From assembly GCA_023053685.1 (NCBI GenBank), contig JALIGW010000014.1, forward strand, positions 17,889,308 through 17,953,307: 64,000 nucleotides of DNA. The letters run 5' to 3'. The first letter of the stretch is position 1. Every line of letters begins with the position of its first letter. This document shows, one piece after another, positions 22,669 through 34,325 of this stretch. Made by a program: the position numbers and the translations under genes. Below the pieces are notes generated by a model. The model searched no databases, was not told where the DNA came from, and worked only from the letters and a program-made list of their open reading frames with translations. The stretch comes from Diadophis punctatus similis. Its lineage: Eukaryota; Chordata; Lepidosauria; Squamata; Dipsadidae.

Positions 22669-23275
22669 TGAGTGGGAAGATTCTAATATATTAGTGCTTC
22701 AAAATTTGTTTCGGAATGGTGTATACTAGGATGTGTGTGGATATTGTGGTTTGGATTAGCTACAGTTTCCTTTCTTCCAATGACTTCTGCTTCTCTTTCA
22801 GATCAGTCCCAGTTTAGTAGGTCAGTACAACATCAAGTTCTAATGCACGTTCACAATAATTAGTTGAAATAAGCCTGTATCATAAACTATGATTGGGAGT
22901 TAGCTTCTTTCAAGACGTCGTGTGTAAAATTAGCAACAATTTGCTTGAGTTCAGATAACACTAATGATGGTTAGTGAATGTGCAAACTTAAAACTGGTTG
23001 TGCAGGATTCTCATTACACTAAAAGATGTATTGAAAATTGAGCAGAAGAAACATTTATTTCATTCGATTGTCAGGTTGTATTTCTGGATCAAATTCACAA
23101 CTCTGTGCTTGGAGCAGAGAGCCAGGGAGCTATGCAGATGAAGATGTTGGATAGAGCAAAGAGACCCAAGTCCTCCTCAGCTGCAGAAACTCCTGATGGT
23201 TGTTGGGACAATGATTTACTCTTAGCCCACCCTACCTTCTAAGAGGGTGATTGTACTAGGTCTTGTACTGCACTT
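22669..23275. other. no recognisable feature
   Basis: No repeat ends or exon-like sequence assigned. Confidence 0.4.
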
Positions 23276-23640
23276 AGAATCAATCAAATCTTTATTATGC
23301 TCCTAGAGTAGACCAGCATAAGGAAGTTGGGATACCAACAATATTTTTTAAACAACTAAAAATATTAAAACAAAATTTAAAAACACAAATAGAAAGAATA
23401 ATTATTAAACAGCTAAAAATATTAAGACAAAATTATACAAAATTTAAAAAAACATAAAGATACATTTAAAAAGCTAAAAATGCATTTAAAAACAAGCCTA
23501 AAATTCTATAGGGAGGGGTGAAGCATTAGATAAATATAAAAAAGTCAATATATTGCTAAACCTATAATAAATTTCACACTCTTAATGAACAAATCAAATA
23601 CTCATTGAGACTGGTTTGAGGCTGCGAGGGCGGTCGGTCG
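23276..23640 (-). mobile_element. A-rich LINE-like 3' region
   Basis: GAATCAATCAAATCTTTATTATG followed by repeated AACAACTAAAAATATTAAAACA units. Read on the minus strand this is a possible LINE 3' end with an (ATCAA) tail and an internally duplicated UTR. Clade unknown. Confidence 0.4.
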
Positions 23641-23794
23641 TCTCCCTCCAGTCAGGTTTATTGTTTTATATGTCTTGGTAGCATAAAGTAGTACTCAGAA
23701 TAGAGTTTATGTTTAATTTTCTTTTTTATATCTCCCTGACCAAGGGTCACGCCCTCTGTTTCTCTTCTCTCTCTCCTTAGAGGCTTGATTTTAC

Positions 23795-24395
23795 TGTTAC
23801 AATATCTCTATGCTCTGCAGAATTGCTTAAGATATGCTTTATGTGAGAAATAGAAAGACGTTGACACGTTTCTTGAACGAACAAGAAAACAGTTTATTTA
23901 AATACAAACTTCTCAGTAAATGTCAAGTAAATTTCTTACAGCACAACCAGCTATTCAATTCTTTTACACCTTTTCTTCCCTCAGAGACTTTCCTAGCTTT
24001 CCTGACTAAATCTAAGAAAACCCAGTTCTTCTTTGGATTAAGGCCTATAGATTAGAGCACGTTTCACCGTTTATCTCTATCTACAAATAACACAATATAT
24101 CAATCAATAAAGTTCCCTGACCCTGGCACCTGCTTCCCACAGAACTGCCTAGAGCCTATTTTCTCTCCTGTTAACTTCCCTCTTGGACAGTTAAACTCAG
24201 GCAGAGAATCCCTATAAACCTTCCCTCTTGGAAGTTACCACAAACAGAGCTCTCCTCAGCTCTTCCACCTAGGCCTTTTGTAGTTCCTGGCCCTGCTATC
24301 TATGATCCGATTGGCTGGCTCCTTATGATGTAATCTATCCCCCCTCCCTTCTGGAGAACTGGGATAAACACCTCCCCCTTTCTACTTACCATACA
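23795..24395 (-). mobile_element. candidate solo LTR
   Basis: On the minus strand the unit begins TGTATGG and ends TTGTAACA, giving TGT...ACA ends. Flanks are TTTAC and TTTAA (4 of 5 match). It contains a CCAAT box, a CTACAAAAGG TATA-like site and an AATAAA signal in that order. No coding sequence adjoins. The imperfect flanking duplication and lack of an internal domain keep this provisional. Confidence 0.45.
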
Positions 24396-25194
24396 TTTAA
24401 AAGCTGTTTGGCTCCATACTTACTTGTGTATACAATTCCTTTTAACAACACTTTAACTTTATACAACAACTTAACTCGTTTACCTTCAGTACCTGTATGT
24501 GGGCACCACAGAGGCACAGGTCATCCTCTGATGGAAAACCTGGCAACATTGTGTGTCATAGCACAATTGGTGCCTGCAAGCACCTGGGAGATATAGAATC
24601 ACCCTGGGCGCTCTGGGCATTGATGCAGCGTTGGTGAAAGAAGGCCAGTGTGAAGATCTCTCAACCCAGGCTCTGGAGGACACACGCTTGGTCATTTTGT
24701 ATGTCCAGAGTCACTGGGATGTTGCCTCTCCAGGGAGGACATTTTCCTGTATCGGTAGAGGACAGCTGAGGGGAGGGCAGGACACACCCAGAGTGAAGGC
24801 CCTCCATGGCCAGATACTTTGAGGTTGGTTAGGTAATTGTCAACTTGCAAAGCTTTCAAGTTCCCATAAGCAGGAGGGGGGAGTGCTGATTGTGCTAACT
24901 GAAACTACATTCCACAAATGTTTCGTTTACTGATTGTGTCCTAGGTTACCGAAGTCAGCAGGAGGGGTGTGGGTCTCACAGTCCGCCAGCGTGGTTCATT
25001 GGAGAATGTGATTTATGACATGTCCAGTGGGGAGGGGGAAAACAGGGTTATGAGGGCACGTAACCTACGTGAGCTCAGTTCTGACTGCATGGGAGTATTG
25101 CTGAAATGTCGCTCCTAATAAATTGCTATATTTCTTTTGAAGTTTGGCTCGTGGCTCATGAATTAATTAGGGCATCTTTCAGAAACTTCACAGT
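24396..25194 (+). other. unassigned; possible LTR in the last 300 bases
   Basis: About 24,885-25,190 ends AACTTCACA and carries CCTAATAAATTGC (poly(A) signal), which would suit an LTR 3' half, but no matching start or target duplication is visible. Confidence 0.25.
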
Positions 25195-25494
25195 AATGTC
25201 GTAGGAGAAGCAGAGTAGCTGTGGGGTTCACTGGCATTCATGGTTGGGGAGCTGGTAGCTCCAACTGGGCTCGGTGTCTGCTGCACGCTTTTTAAGAGCA
25301 GCTTTGGCCTGGTCATATCCCACACTGAGTAGAAGACCTGGAGAGAAGCCAAGGATTGCAAGGATTTAGCAGCCACTGCCCTTAGATATAGGCTCATACT
25401 GAATAAAAATACCTTTCTTACGTATGCCTAAGAATGCGGCCTGCACTTGCATAACGCTGATATTATTTTGCTAAGATTACTACACTGAGTCTAT

Positions 25495-25747
25495 TGTGTA
25501 GTGGGCTTCAGTAGGCAAGAAGCAGACCAGCATAGTTACAACAGCATTTATATTGACTCAAACTGGATCTGAGGAACAGCAGGCAAATGCCTGTAATTTA
25601 TACTCTAGGCCCACAGGGCCTCAACCAATCTTAATACTTGAAAGAGCCCGCCCAAATATGAATGTTCTAAGTTACCCTCCAAAACAGTTGGAGTTAACAG
25701 TTAGGGTCATCTAAAGCTTAGTTTCACTTTAGCAGGGCTTAACACAA
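25495..25747 (-). mobile_element. possible LTR fragment
   Basis: On the minus strand it starts TGTGTTAAGCCCTGC and ends CCCACTACACA, with GTATAAATTACAG (TATA-like) and CAATATAAATG inside. No flanking duplication was found. Weak. Confidence 0.3.
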
Positions 25748-25753
25748 CTACGA

Positions 25754-25912
<159 letters not shown>

Positions 25913-26018
25913 CTGTCGTGTTATCCTGGTGTACCCAAATATGGGAGAGAAAGCATCACAGCTTCCATTTTTGCCTTTTGCCTTTTGCCATATCCCAGTA
26001 AGGGGGTAAGGGGTATGG

Positions 26019-26924
26019 TAAGGTGACCAGACGTCCCGATTTTGGCGGGACAGACCCGCTTTTTCATCATTTGTCCCGCGTCCCGCCCGTCCTCTAAAAA
26101 GTCCCGATTTTTTGAAAGAATGCACGACTAGGGCATTCTTTCAAAAAATCGGCCTGAAAGGCAGCAGGCCTCTCAGCTCGGGCCGGCCGTGGGCGGCGGG
26201 CGGGCGTCCCGCGTTGTTGACTCCTCCGGCGGCGGCTGGAAGCTGGGGGGAGGGGGAAGGGAGGCTGCTCCTCCTCTCCTTCCCCCGCCCCATCCCTAGC
26301 CCCGCCCTCGGAGGCGCCGCTGCTGTTGGGAGGGGTGAGGGACGAGGAGCCGTCGCCGCTTTGAGTTTACGAGCGGCGCAAACAGCCCTTCCTCGTCCCC
26401 CTCCCCTTTCTTCCCCCCGTCGCCTCGCTGCCGCCGTTGCCCTGGGGCCGGGCGGGCGACCGGGAGACCACGGCGCTTGGATGCTTGGAGCAGGTAAGCT
26501 GCCGGCTGCCTCCTTTCTCCGTCTCCCGCCTCCCGTTCGTTGCTTGCCAGCCCGGCCGAAGGGAAGGCGGGAGGCGAGGAAAGGCCTCCCGAAAGGGAGG
26601 CGCAGCCCTTCGGGAGCCCGCCTCCCTTTCAGGAGGCCTTTCCTCGCCTCCCGCCTTCCCTTCGGCCGGGCTGGCAAGCAACGAACGGGAGGTGGGAGAC
26701 GGGGAAAGGAGGCAGCCGGCAGCTTACCTGTCGCGAGCTGCAGGCATCCAAGCGCCCTCCCGCCTCCCCCCTCTCCCCCCCACCTCACCTGGACGCCGAC
26801 ATTTGCTGTTTTGCCCTCTGCGCATGCGCAGCGTTCTGTGCATGCGCAGAGGGCAAAACAAATGGCGGCGCCCAGGCGGCCCCCCCCCCGTCCCGCTTAA
26901 AAATTAAAAAATCTGGTCACTTTG
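26019..26924. mobile_element. hAT-like element of 906 bp with GC-rich palindrome
   Basis: Left end taaggtgaccaga, right end tctggtcactttg. GGGTATGG lies on both sides (26,011-26,018 and 26,925-26,932), an exact 8-bp duplication. The interior is very GC and CpG rich. It includes a hairpin around GATTTTTTGAAAGAATGC near 26,105-26,150 and a large palindrome at about 26,480-26,750, plus paired GCATGCGCAG motifs at about 26,822-26,850. Long frames (up to 262 codons) match no transposase and are produced by the GC content. Non-autonomous. Confidence 0.8.
26480..26750. repeat. large GC-rich inverted repeat inside the hAT element
   Basis: The left arm (GTAAGCTGCCGGCTGCC ... GGGAAGGCGGGAGGCGAGG) and right arm (its complement, ending GGCAGCCGGCAGCTTACC) pair over roughly 110-125 bases with few mismatches; the centre lies near 26,612. 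Each arm begins with a CAGGTAAGC-like or CAGGTAAGCTGCC sequence on its own strand, so a splice-donor-like site sits on both strands. Confidence 0.8.
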
Positions 26925-27012
26925 GGGTATGGCTATCTGACGAGAGCAAAATAAGCTCGAAATAGATCTATAATAGTCTCCCTTTATTTTCATTTATCAG
27001 CAAAAAATCCTA

Positions 27013-27038
27013 CATATATATATATATATATATATATA
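27013..27038. repeat. short (TA)n microsatellite
   Basis: About 12 TA units. Confidence 0.85.
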
Positions 27039-27039
27039 C

Positions 27040-27866
27040 AATACATAACAGAGCCTTTTGATTGAAGCATTTTGCAACACTGTGAACTGGCCATGCATAA
27101 GCATATCTCGCTTGTCCTTTTTTTAACTTAGCCGTTTGAAAAGGAGAAAACAATGTGTAAGGGTTCCTCCTCCCACTAACAGTTGTCCAAAATTCTTCCC
27201 TGCAGCAATCCACTCACCCAATTTTCTCCTTTATTTTTTTTCCTTCTTCATATTTCTTAGCTGTTCAGTAATAGCTTCCCAGGCATACTGACTTAAAGCT
27301 ATGTTACTTTGGGTCACAAATCTTTGCACATGCACACATACACACAAACACACATACAGACAATAGAGGGTCAACCCTTACTTCTTGCAAGAGAGGTTTG
27401 GAGTGTTTCAAATGAATGGCAAACCCTTAAAGAATCAGAAGAAACTTGAAGGTTTGCAAATTTAAAAAGAAGGGAGAGCCTTTGGTCATGTGCTTGGGCT
27501 GCCATTTTGATTTTTTGAGCCGGCCATCTCTTTCCAGTTTCCCTGCGCCATTTAACATTAGCAAATAATTTTGCCTTTTCTATGGTGGTGGGACCCTGCC
27601 ATTGAGGTTGAAGCTGCTTTCTCCCTCCTTTGTATAGTTTAGGGAGGGGATTACAGCCTAACATTTTATCCCAGCCTTTTTGAATATTTATGTTCTTAGT
27701 TGTTATGCTTGTAATTGACAGATTGAGTTACACTATTTGGAATGTTTATAGCCTATTCCTACTGGGAGAAAAACTCCCTAACAGACAAAATTAATAATTC
27801 AGATTTGTTCTCATAATCCATACTTTGCAATGGTTTACTCTAGTCTTTGTGGGAGAGGATCCCAGC
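27040..27866. other. no recognisable feature
   Basis: The minus strand of 27,371-27,664 is open for 97 codons and lysine/glutamine rich, but has no motif that I recognise. The rest is unassigned. Confidence 0.35.
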
Positions 27867-28027
27867 CAGCGGTGGGTTGCTCCCGGTTCGGCCCGGTTCT
27901 GTGAACCGGTAGCACCAGCAGCGGGAGGCTCCGCCCACCCGCCCGGGATGCTTCTGCGCATGTGCAGAAGTGTTGCGCACGAGCGCGCACGCGAACCAGT
28001 AGCAACGGGTTTTAGAACCCACTACTG
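27867..28027. mobile_element. short hAT-like element, CAGRGGTGGGTTC family
   Basis: Left end cagcggtgggttgctcccgg; right end ttagaacccactactg. Flanks ATCCCAGC and ATCCCACC agree at 7 of 8. It contains CTTCTGCGCATGTGCAGAAG, a perfect 20-base palindrome. Confidence 0.75.
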
Positions 28028-28189
28028 ATCCCACCACTCAGAGGAGCAATGTAGTTGTAAGAATGCAACCGGTATGTGCACATGGCAAGTGAAATAAGAC
28101 AAAGTAAAAGTAAGTAAGATCCTGATCTTCTATCAGTTTTTCAAGATCTGGTCAAAATCTGGTCAAAAGGCAGACATAGCAGGGATTTT

Positions 28190-28412
28190 AGGAATATTCC
28201 AATATTTGAGGGCTGCCACAAAGAAGAGGGGGTCAACTTATTTTCCAAAGCACCAGAACAGTGTCCTTTCAGAAGTTGTGGATGCTCCGTCACTGGAGGC
28301 TTTTATGAACCGTCATTTGTCTGAAAAGTTATAGGGTCTCCTGCTTGAGCAGGGGGTTGGATTAGAAGACCTCCAAGGTCCCTCCCAACTCTGTTATTGT
28401 ATTATTCTGAAT
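28190..28412 (+). pseudogene. CR1 LINE 3' end, internally deleted
   Basis: AATATTTGAGGGCTGCCACA and GGTCAACTTATTTTCC encode the FQYLRGCHK and LFSKAP part. It then jumps to the GAAGTTGTGGATGCTCC block, skipping about 100 bases found in other copies. It closes with the GAGCAGGGGGTTGGATTAG 3' UTR and ATTGTATTATTCTG. Confidence 0.75.
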
Positions 28413-28619
28413 GATACTTCATTGTAGGGTACCATAGCAGATTCTTGAAAGCCTGACATAGATTGTCACTTCCCACTCCCTTTATAGCAAAGAATATCAA
28501 GGTGGGTTATTTTGGGTTGCTTTCTCGCCCTTCCTTATATCTCTGGGTTGTGTAATCTCTTGTCTGTCCATCCTTAATGTCATACCCTATTTAGATGGCC
28601 AGTTCTAAATTCCTTTTTA

Positions 28620-29008
28620 TAGGTAGCCCTTAGTTTACGATGGAACTGGGACTAGAATTACTGTCACTAAGGCCACAATCATAAAGCAAGATTTCACATG
28701 ACCAGGACACACAATCCGCAACACAATTAATGGCAATCCCACTTGACAACATAAAGCAAGGACTGTGTTAGTCATTCAGCGAGGACCTCATGCAACTTCC
28801 GACTTCCTGCTGGCTTGTCCATTGACTTTGCTTGCGAGAAGCCAGCAGGGAATATTGGAAACCGTAACCACATGAACACGAGATGGTTGGAAATCAGAGC
28901 TGGTTTCTAACAACTGGGATGGTGATGGGACTTGACTTCAGGGATGGCAACCAGTCCCCCTCATTCAAATGGTCGCTGCATGAATGGATGTAAGCTGCGG
29001 ACTGCCAG
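28620..29008. mobile_element. diverged TA-flanked MITE (family F)
   Basis: Starts taggtagcccttagtttacg after TA and ends gcggactgccag before TA; inner blocks align loosely. This is the oldest-looking of the near-full-length copies. Confidence 0.5.
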
Positions 29009-29010
29009 TA

Positions 29011-29749
29011 TATCCTCTGATGTTGATATTTTCAGAGAAAAAAGCCTGAGGTTCCAGTTTACCATGTATAGAAATACCCCACTGTCCATATTAATTCAAA
29101 TGGACTGAACTTATTCCATGTTTACATTTTCTCTTTTAGTCTCTTTGATATGTGCACTAGATACAGGTGACCTAAATCTAGATTGAGAACTGTGCACACT
29201 TTGCAATAAAATTCTAATTTTGCACAAAGGCATTTGGATGCACACACAGGCCACCTGTGTATAGTATATGGTGTGGATTACAGGTCTTTTAAATGACACA
29301 GTCCTTCTTAGCAATGTCTGAATTATGTTTGTGCAGAAAAAAAACCCCAACCAATGTGATTCCCCTTGTTTCTTATTTTGATTTTTATAGTGAGTGTCAA
29401 GGATATATGAATAAAACTGATGATGCTTTTGTGAATTGCTCTGGAGATTTTGTGAAGAAAATTGTGGTACCCAGCTTTATTTATGCAGAAAAGATATAGA
29501 TGGGATTAGGATAATAAATGTGCTAGTGATTTGGGTGTTTTTGTACAGCAGGATGAAACTGAACATTTATCTCTCTGCTAATCTTGAATATGTTTTGTGT
29601 TTTTCACCGCAATTGTTCCTTTTTGCAATAGTCAGGCCCCAGGTTTATAACAATTTGTCTAGCTGCTAGTGGGGATGTCTGCGTGTGTGTGAAAGAAAGA
29701 GGCAGATCAGGGATGAAATGTAGAATTTGCAATGTCTTCTGCACTGGTA
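29011..29749. other. no recognisable feature
   Basis: AT-rich; no repeat end or coding signature assigned. Confidence 0.4.
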
Positions 29750-30102
29750 CAAGCAGTCCTGGACCTACGAACACAATTGGGATCAAAATTGCTGCTGCTA
29801 AGCCAGGCAATAGTTAAGTGAGTTGCACCTTTTTGCCATCGTTGTTAAGTGAATCTGGTCTCCCTCATTGACTTTGCTTATTGGAACTGGCTGGGAAGGT
29901 TGCAGATGATGATTATATCACCCATAGATGCTGCAACCATTGTAAAGACATGCTGGTTGCCAACTGCCTGAATTTTGATCACATGACTGTGGGAATGCTG
30001 CAATGGTTGTAATTGTGAGTACTGCTTATAAATATTTTTTTTCATTGTTTATGTAACTTCAAACAGTCACTAAACAAATACTTGTAAACTGAGGATTACC
30101 TG
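29750..30102. mobile_element. TA-flanked MITE (family F)
   Basis: Starts caagcagtcctggaccta after TA and ends aactgaggattacctg before TA. Internal TTAAGTGAATCTGG and TTTTGATCACATGAC blocks are intact. Confidence 0.7.
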
Positions 30103-30126
30103 TATCTCCCACTTAGCATTTTATAA

Positions 30127-30351
30127 ATAGCAATAGAACTTAGACTTATATATTGCTTCCTGGTGCTTTACAGCCCGCTCTAAGCAGTTTACAGAATAAG
30201 CATATTGCCCCCAACAATCTGGGTCCTCATTTTACCAACCTCGGAAGGATGGAAGGTTGAGTCAACCTTGAGTCGGTCAGGATCAAACCCCTAGCAGTGG
30301 GCAGAGTTTGCCTGCAATACTACATTCTAACCACTGCACCACCAGGACTCT
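30127..30351 (-). mobile_element. Sauria-type SINE
   Basis: On the minus strand: AGAGTCCTGGTGGTGCAGTGG head, CAAGGTTGACTCAACC, GGACCCAGATTGTTGGGG and the TATATAAGTCTAAGTTCTATTGC tail. Near full length. Confidence 0.85.
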
Positions 30352-30360
30352 TATAATGTG

Positions 30361-30440
30361 GTAAGATCTGTGAGCTTGGTTGTTTGCTTGCAGATGTTTT
30401 ATTATCTGACTAGGTGACATCACCAGTGTTAGTGAATGTG
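30361..30440 (+). repeat. Penelope-like module, single copy
   Basis: GTGAGCTTGGTTGTTTGCTTGCAGATG and TGACATCACCAGTG match the arms of the hairpin at 16,127-16,285. Confidence 0.4.
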
Positions 30441-30705
30441 TCAGGTGCATGAAATCAGGAGCTACGATAGAGTTCAAAAGCACCCCGAGTTTATTCCATG
30501 CAAACCATAAACAAGAATCCTGATCTAGTAACGGTCAAAACAAATTGGCACCAGATAAGAGTCAATGGACTTCAAGGGGGAGCTGGTCTTAGGTCTTTTT
30601 CCAGGACTCCAGACTGATGATGCATTTGACCCCTCCCTCAGGCTCCACCTGGTCATCTCCTACAGAATGTGCGGTTTGCTCCCTGTTTATATACAGTAGC
30701 TTGCC

Positions 30706-30870
30706 TTCAAATCAAGCCTTTATTACAGTCTTTGAGCCAGAAAGCACAACAATAAAACACAGAGAACTGTAATTATTATAAAACTGTTTTAAAAAGTACA
30801 CAAAAAGGTACATAAAATACATTATTATAATAATGTCTAGCCAGCATTGGCAGGAGTATGGTTAGTTCCT
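30706..30870 (-). mobile_element. LINE-like 3' tail
   Basis: CAAATCAAGCCTTTATTACAG followed by an A-rich segment has the same minus-strand AATAAAG plus (TTGAT) layout as at 21,212 and 23,276. Confidence 0.35.
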
Positions 30871-31109
30871 TGATTCAGGCATTGTTTTCTCTTTGATTGT
30901 TTGTCTGGTGTTAATCCCTGCTTATCTAGTTTATGTTGGTTGCTGGAGAGGATGCATTTTGGTCTTTTTGTTTCCTTCTTAGCTTTTTTATTGCATCTTT
31001 CGAAGAGTTTGTAAATGTTTAAATATTTTAATCTTTTCTGTTGTGTTGTTAATCATTATTACTGCTCTCCAAGTCACTGGGAGGGAGCAATTCCAAGCAC
31101 AGTTAAGAA

Positions 31110-31226
31110 CAGGGGACTCCAAACTTGGCAACTTTAAGACATGTGGATTTCAACTCCAGAATTCCCTAGCCAGCCATGGAAGTTGAAGTCCACAAGTCTT
31201 AAAATTGCAAAGGTCAGAGACCCCTG
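31110..31226. mobile_element. fold-back hAT MITE (family E)
   Basis: Left end caggggactccaaacttgg; right end aaaggtcagagacccctg. Flanks GTTAAGAA and GTTAAGGG share six of eight bases. Confidence 0.75.
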
Positions 31227-31273
31227 GTTAAGGGTCAAAACTGCTTAAAAACAGAGTAGAGATTATTCTAGGA

Positions 31274-31609
31274 CAGGGGTGTCAAACTCAAGGCCCATGG
31301 GCTGAACCCAGCCTGCCGGGTGCTTAAATCTGGCCCACAGGGCCGGCCTGGAAATAGCAAAGGCGTGCAATGCCTCTGGCAGCCAAAACAGGGCACAGGG
31401 GGCTTGCACGTGGCACCCCATTTTTGCCTGGATAGCCTCCTGCAGCACTGCTGGCCAAAATGGGGCATGGGGGGCCTCGTGTGCCCCCCTGCCCCATTTT
31501 GGCCAGCAAAGTGCTGCAGGAGGAGTCTGTCCCATCCCCCCGGCGGGCCCTGCGGAAGAGAACTACAGTGCTGATCCGGCTCTCGAAGAAATCCAATTTG
31601 ACACCCCTG
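31274..31609. mobile_element. hAT-like element, CAGGGGTGTCAAACTC family
   Basis: Left end caggggtgtcaaactcaagg; right end ccaatttgacacccctg. TTCTAGGA flanks it exactly (31,266-31,273 and 31,610-31,617). The interior repeats the CCCCATTTTGGCCAGCA word in both orientations. 336 bp, non-autonomous. Confidence 0.88.
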
Positions 31610-31617
31610 TTCTAGGA

Positions 31618-31960
31618 CTTTCACATGTTTCTCCCCCTATTCTTGTTTCCTTTGCTCTGCGCAATTGTCGCTGAATTCCTCACCCACTCCAGATGAGCAG
31701 TTCTGTTCTTATTTTTAGATCTTTCCGTTCCATAGGAGAGCAATCTGTGTTATTTTCATATGATTCTAGGATTCTGACAGGAACCATATTTCTTTCAGAG
31801 TTCCCTGCTAGTTTAAAATGGAGTTACAGATTCAGCTTGTAACGGGAACGCATCGCTTTTCTTAGCCTGTTGTGGTGAACTGGACCACCTGTGATACCAT
31901 ACTGCAGTTTGCCTGTGTACAGCAAATTGGATGAATGTTGGCATTTTGTATATGAATCTG
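31618..31960. other. no recognisable feature
   Basis: Nothing assigned. Confidence 0.4.
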
Positions 31961-31964
31961 GAGT

Positions 31965-32085
31965 CAGAGAATCCTGGAATTAGACGGGGCCAGGGAGTGC
32001 CACTTTCTGCTTTAATTTGGTGCAGAGATTCAAATTAAGGCATTTCTAGATGTTGACTGTCTAGTGCTGGTTTCAAGCTCACCAT
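31965..32085 (-). mobile_element. old CR1-like fragment
   Basis: GAGAATCCTGGAATTAGACGGGGCC and TTTAATTTGGTGCAGAGATTC resemble a diverged CR1 3' region on the minus strand. Confidence 0.3.
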
Positions 32086-32090
32086 TTGCA

Positions 32091-32461
32091 TAGTCCTCAA
32101 CTTACAACCATTCACTTAGTGAATGGTTGAAATTACAGTGGCACTGAAAAAAGTGTTTTACTACCGTTGCTCACATTTCACAACGGTTGTCGCACTCCCA
32201 TGGTCACCTGATCAAAATTTGGGTGCTTGGAAACTGGCATGCATTTATGAGAGTTGCACTGTCACCTTTTGCCACCTTCTCCACTGGATTCATAGTCAAT
32301 GGCGGAAGTCAGATTTGCTTAACGACTGCATGATTCACTTAACAAATGCAGTTATTTACTTAACAGCTGTGGCCCAAAAAAAATCATAAAATGGAGCACA
32401 ACTTACTTAACAACCGGCTTGTTTAGCAATGGAAATTCTGGTCATTGGATGAGACAACCTG
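32091..32461. mobile_element. TA-flanked MITE (family F), left tip lost
   Basis: Begins at tagtcctcaacttacaacc and ends gagacaacctg before TA. Blocks such as GTCACCTGATCAAAATTTGG are present. Confidence 0.65.
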
Positions 32462-32749
32462 TACCTCTCTTGAGTCTTGTCCACCTGCTCGAACAGTTGA
32501 GGAAATAGGATCTGCCTTTAAATCCATTAATCGCCAAGTTCTCGCCTTTCTTCCCTGTGTGACGTTCTTACTCATGTGTTACAAATCCTAGCATACATTC
32601 TCCTCCACCTCTGTTTGTAACTAAACAGTCCCGCTTCTTAGTTTATAATCTCTCATCATTATTATTGGTCTTCACTAAACCTTCTGAGAGTGTGGTACAC
32701 AACATATAACATAGAGGGGGGGGGGAGGGGGAACTGATGAAAGCAGAAT

Positions 32750-33202
32750 GAGGTAGTCCTCAATTTACAACCTTAATGGAGCTTGACATTTCTGTCCTAC
32801 GTCATGATGGTCATGAGCCGAAGCACCCGTGTGACAAACCCAATTTTACAACAATTTTTGTGGCAGTTGCTAAGCGAATGCAGGAGTCATAAAGCAATCA
32901 TCACAATCTTTGAGTGAATCCATTATCTGCAATGGACTTTTTTGCAGGAAAACAAAAGTAAATGCCATTTCCCCACAAAAAAATGTCATAAATTGTGGTC
33001 TCATGACTTTGGGAACGTTACAGATGTCTGCAAATGTGGGCTGGTTGCCAAGTGCCCAAAATGGGATAATAAAATGGGATAACCACCATGGGCAGGGCCC
33101 AGCTGTCAGAACTTCGTATTCAAATCATTAAGTACCTTTTGGGAGGTCTGTCATTACTTCAGATGGTCGCTAAGCGACAAGTTATAAATCAAGGACTACC
33201 TG
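32750..33202. mobile_element. TA-flanked MITE (family F), diverged and enlarged
   Basis: Starts gaggtagtcctcaattta and ends caaggactacctg before TA. The interior is about 60 bases longer than other copies and poorly conserved. Confidence 0.5.
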
Positions 33203-33415
33203 TAGAGTGGAACTATTATTTTGTCCTAGGGTATTTCTTGTCCCACCTGATTTTATGTCACCTGCACATCTGATAAACTCTTATTTCTTCATTTAAACTC
33301 TCCTTTCATTTCTTCATCCAAGTTACTGATGAAAATATTGAATACTGGTGGACTTAGACTGATCTTTGTAGCATCCCATCTCTTCAGTTTGAGGAGGGAC
33401 AGTGAAGATGTAGGA

Positions 33416-33843
33416 CAGTGATGGCGAACCTATGGCACAGGTGCCACAGGTGGCACGCGGAGCCATATCTGCCGGCACGTGAGCCGTTGCCCTAGCTCAG
33501 CTCCAGTGCGCATGTGCGTGCCTGCCAGCTGATTTTTGGCTCGTGCAGAGGCTCTGGGAGAGCGATTTCGGCCTCTGGAGGGCCTCCAGGGTGGAGGGGG
33601 TGGAGCATTTTTGCCGTCCCCAAGCTCCAAGAAAGCCTCTGGATCCTGGGCAGGGCGAAAAAACGGGCCTACGGGGCCCACTGGAAGTGAGGAAATGGGG
33701 GAGTGGGGGGGGTCGCACACGCATGCCCAGGGGGGTGGGGCGAATGAGGGGCTTTGAATTATGGGTGTGGGCATGCACGCGCATACAATAGCGTGCGCGT
33801 GCACTATTTCGGCACCCGAGGAAAAAATGGTTCGCCATCACTG
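33416..33843. mobile_element. hAT-like element, CAGTGATGGCGAACC family, complete
   Basis: Ends cagtgatggcgaacc and ggttcgccatcactg are exact inverted repeats of 15 bases. Flanks ATGTAGGA and ATGTAGGG match at 7 of 8. CpG-rich interior with GTGCGCATGTGCG-like motifs; no transposase frame. Confidence 0.85.
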
Positions 33844-33851
33844 ATGTAGGG

Positions 33852-34317
33852 TTTCTCAGCCGCTCTGTATCCATCTAATCTCCATGCCACCCTGCCAACA
33901 TTTAAGTCCCTTGCTTAATCAGGATGGCAGAAGGTTATCTGTCAGATGCTTTGATGAAGTCAAGGTATATTATGTCCACAGTATAACCGCAATTGATTCA
34001 GGACATTCTCTAAATAAAAGATGAGATAGCATTTATCTAGCAGGATTTGTTCTTTGACAGAGCCACGGTGGCTTTATGGCTGATTTCCTGTAAAATCTCC
34101 TACGTTGATTGGAATGCACCTGGAAGACGATGTGGTTTTGGTTGGTTCCAAAATCTTCCCAGATGTTGAGATCAGAATGTTTGGTCTCCAGTCTTCTGGA
34201 TCTTCTTTTTCCCCTGTTTTGATGATAGGGGCAGATTTTCTCTCCTCCGCTCACCTGGCTCTTCATCGATCCTCCAGAGTTTCTCAAAGGCAGCAGAGGC
34301 TCATTTGGCCAAGTGTC
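33852..34317. other. no recognisable feature
   Basis: Nothing assigned; the 104-codon minus frame has no motif that I know. Confidence 0.4.
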
Positions 34318-34325
34318 AACTAGTT

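Noticed and set aside
26112..26900. 262-codon open frame on the plus strand, with long minus-strand partners
   Set aside because: It lies wholly inside the GC-rich hAT palindrome. The protein is Arg/Pro/Ala/Gly filler with mirrored segments from the inverted repeat and no recognisable domain.
33430..33874. Antisense frames of about 125 codons
   Set aside because: They lie inside the complete hAT element and are due to its CpG-rich composition.
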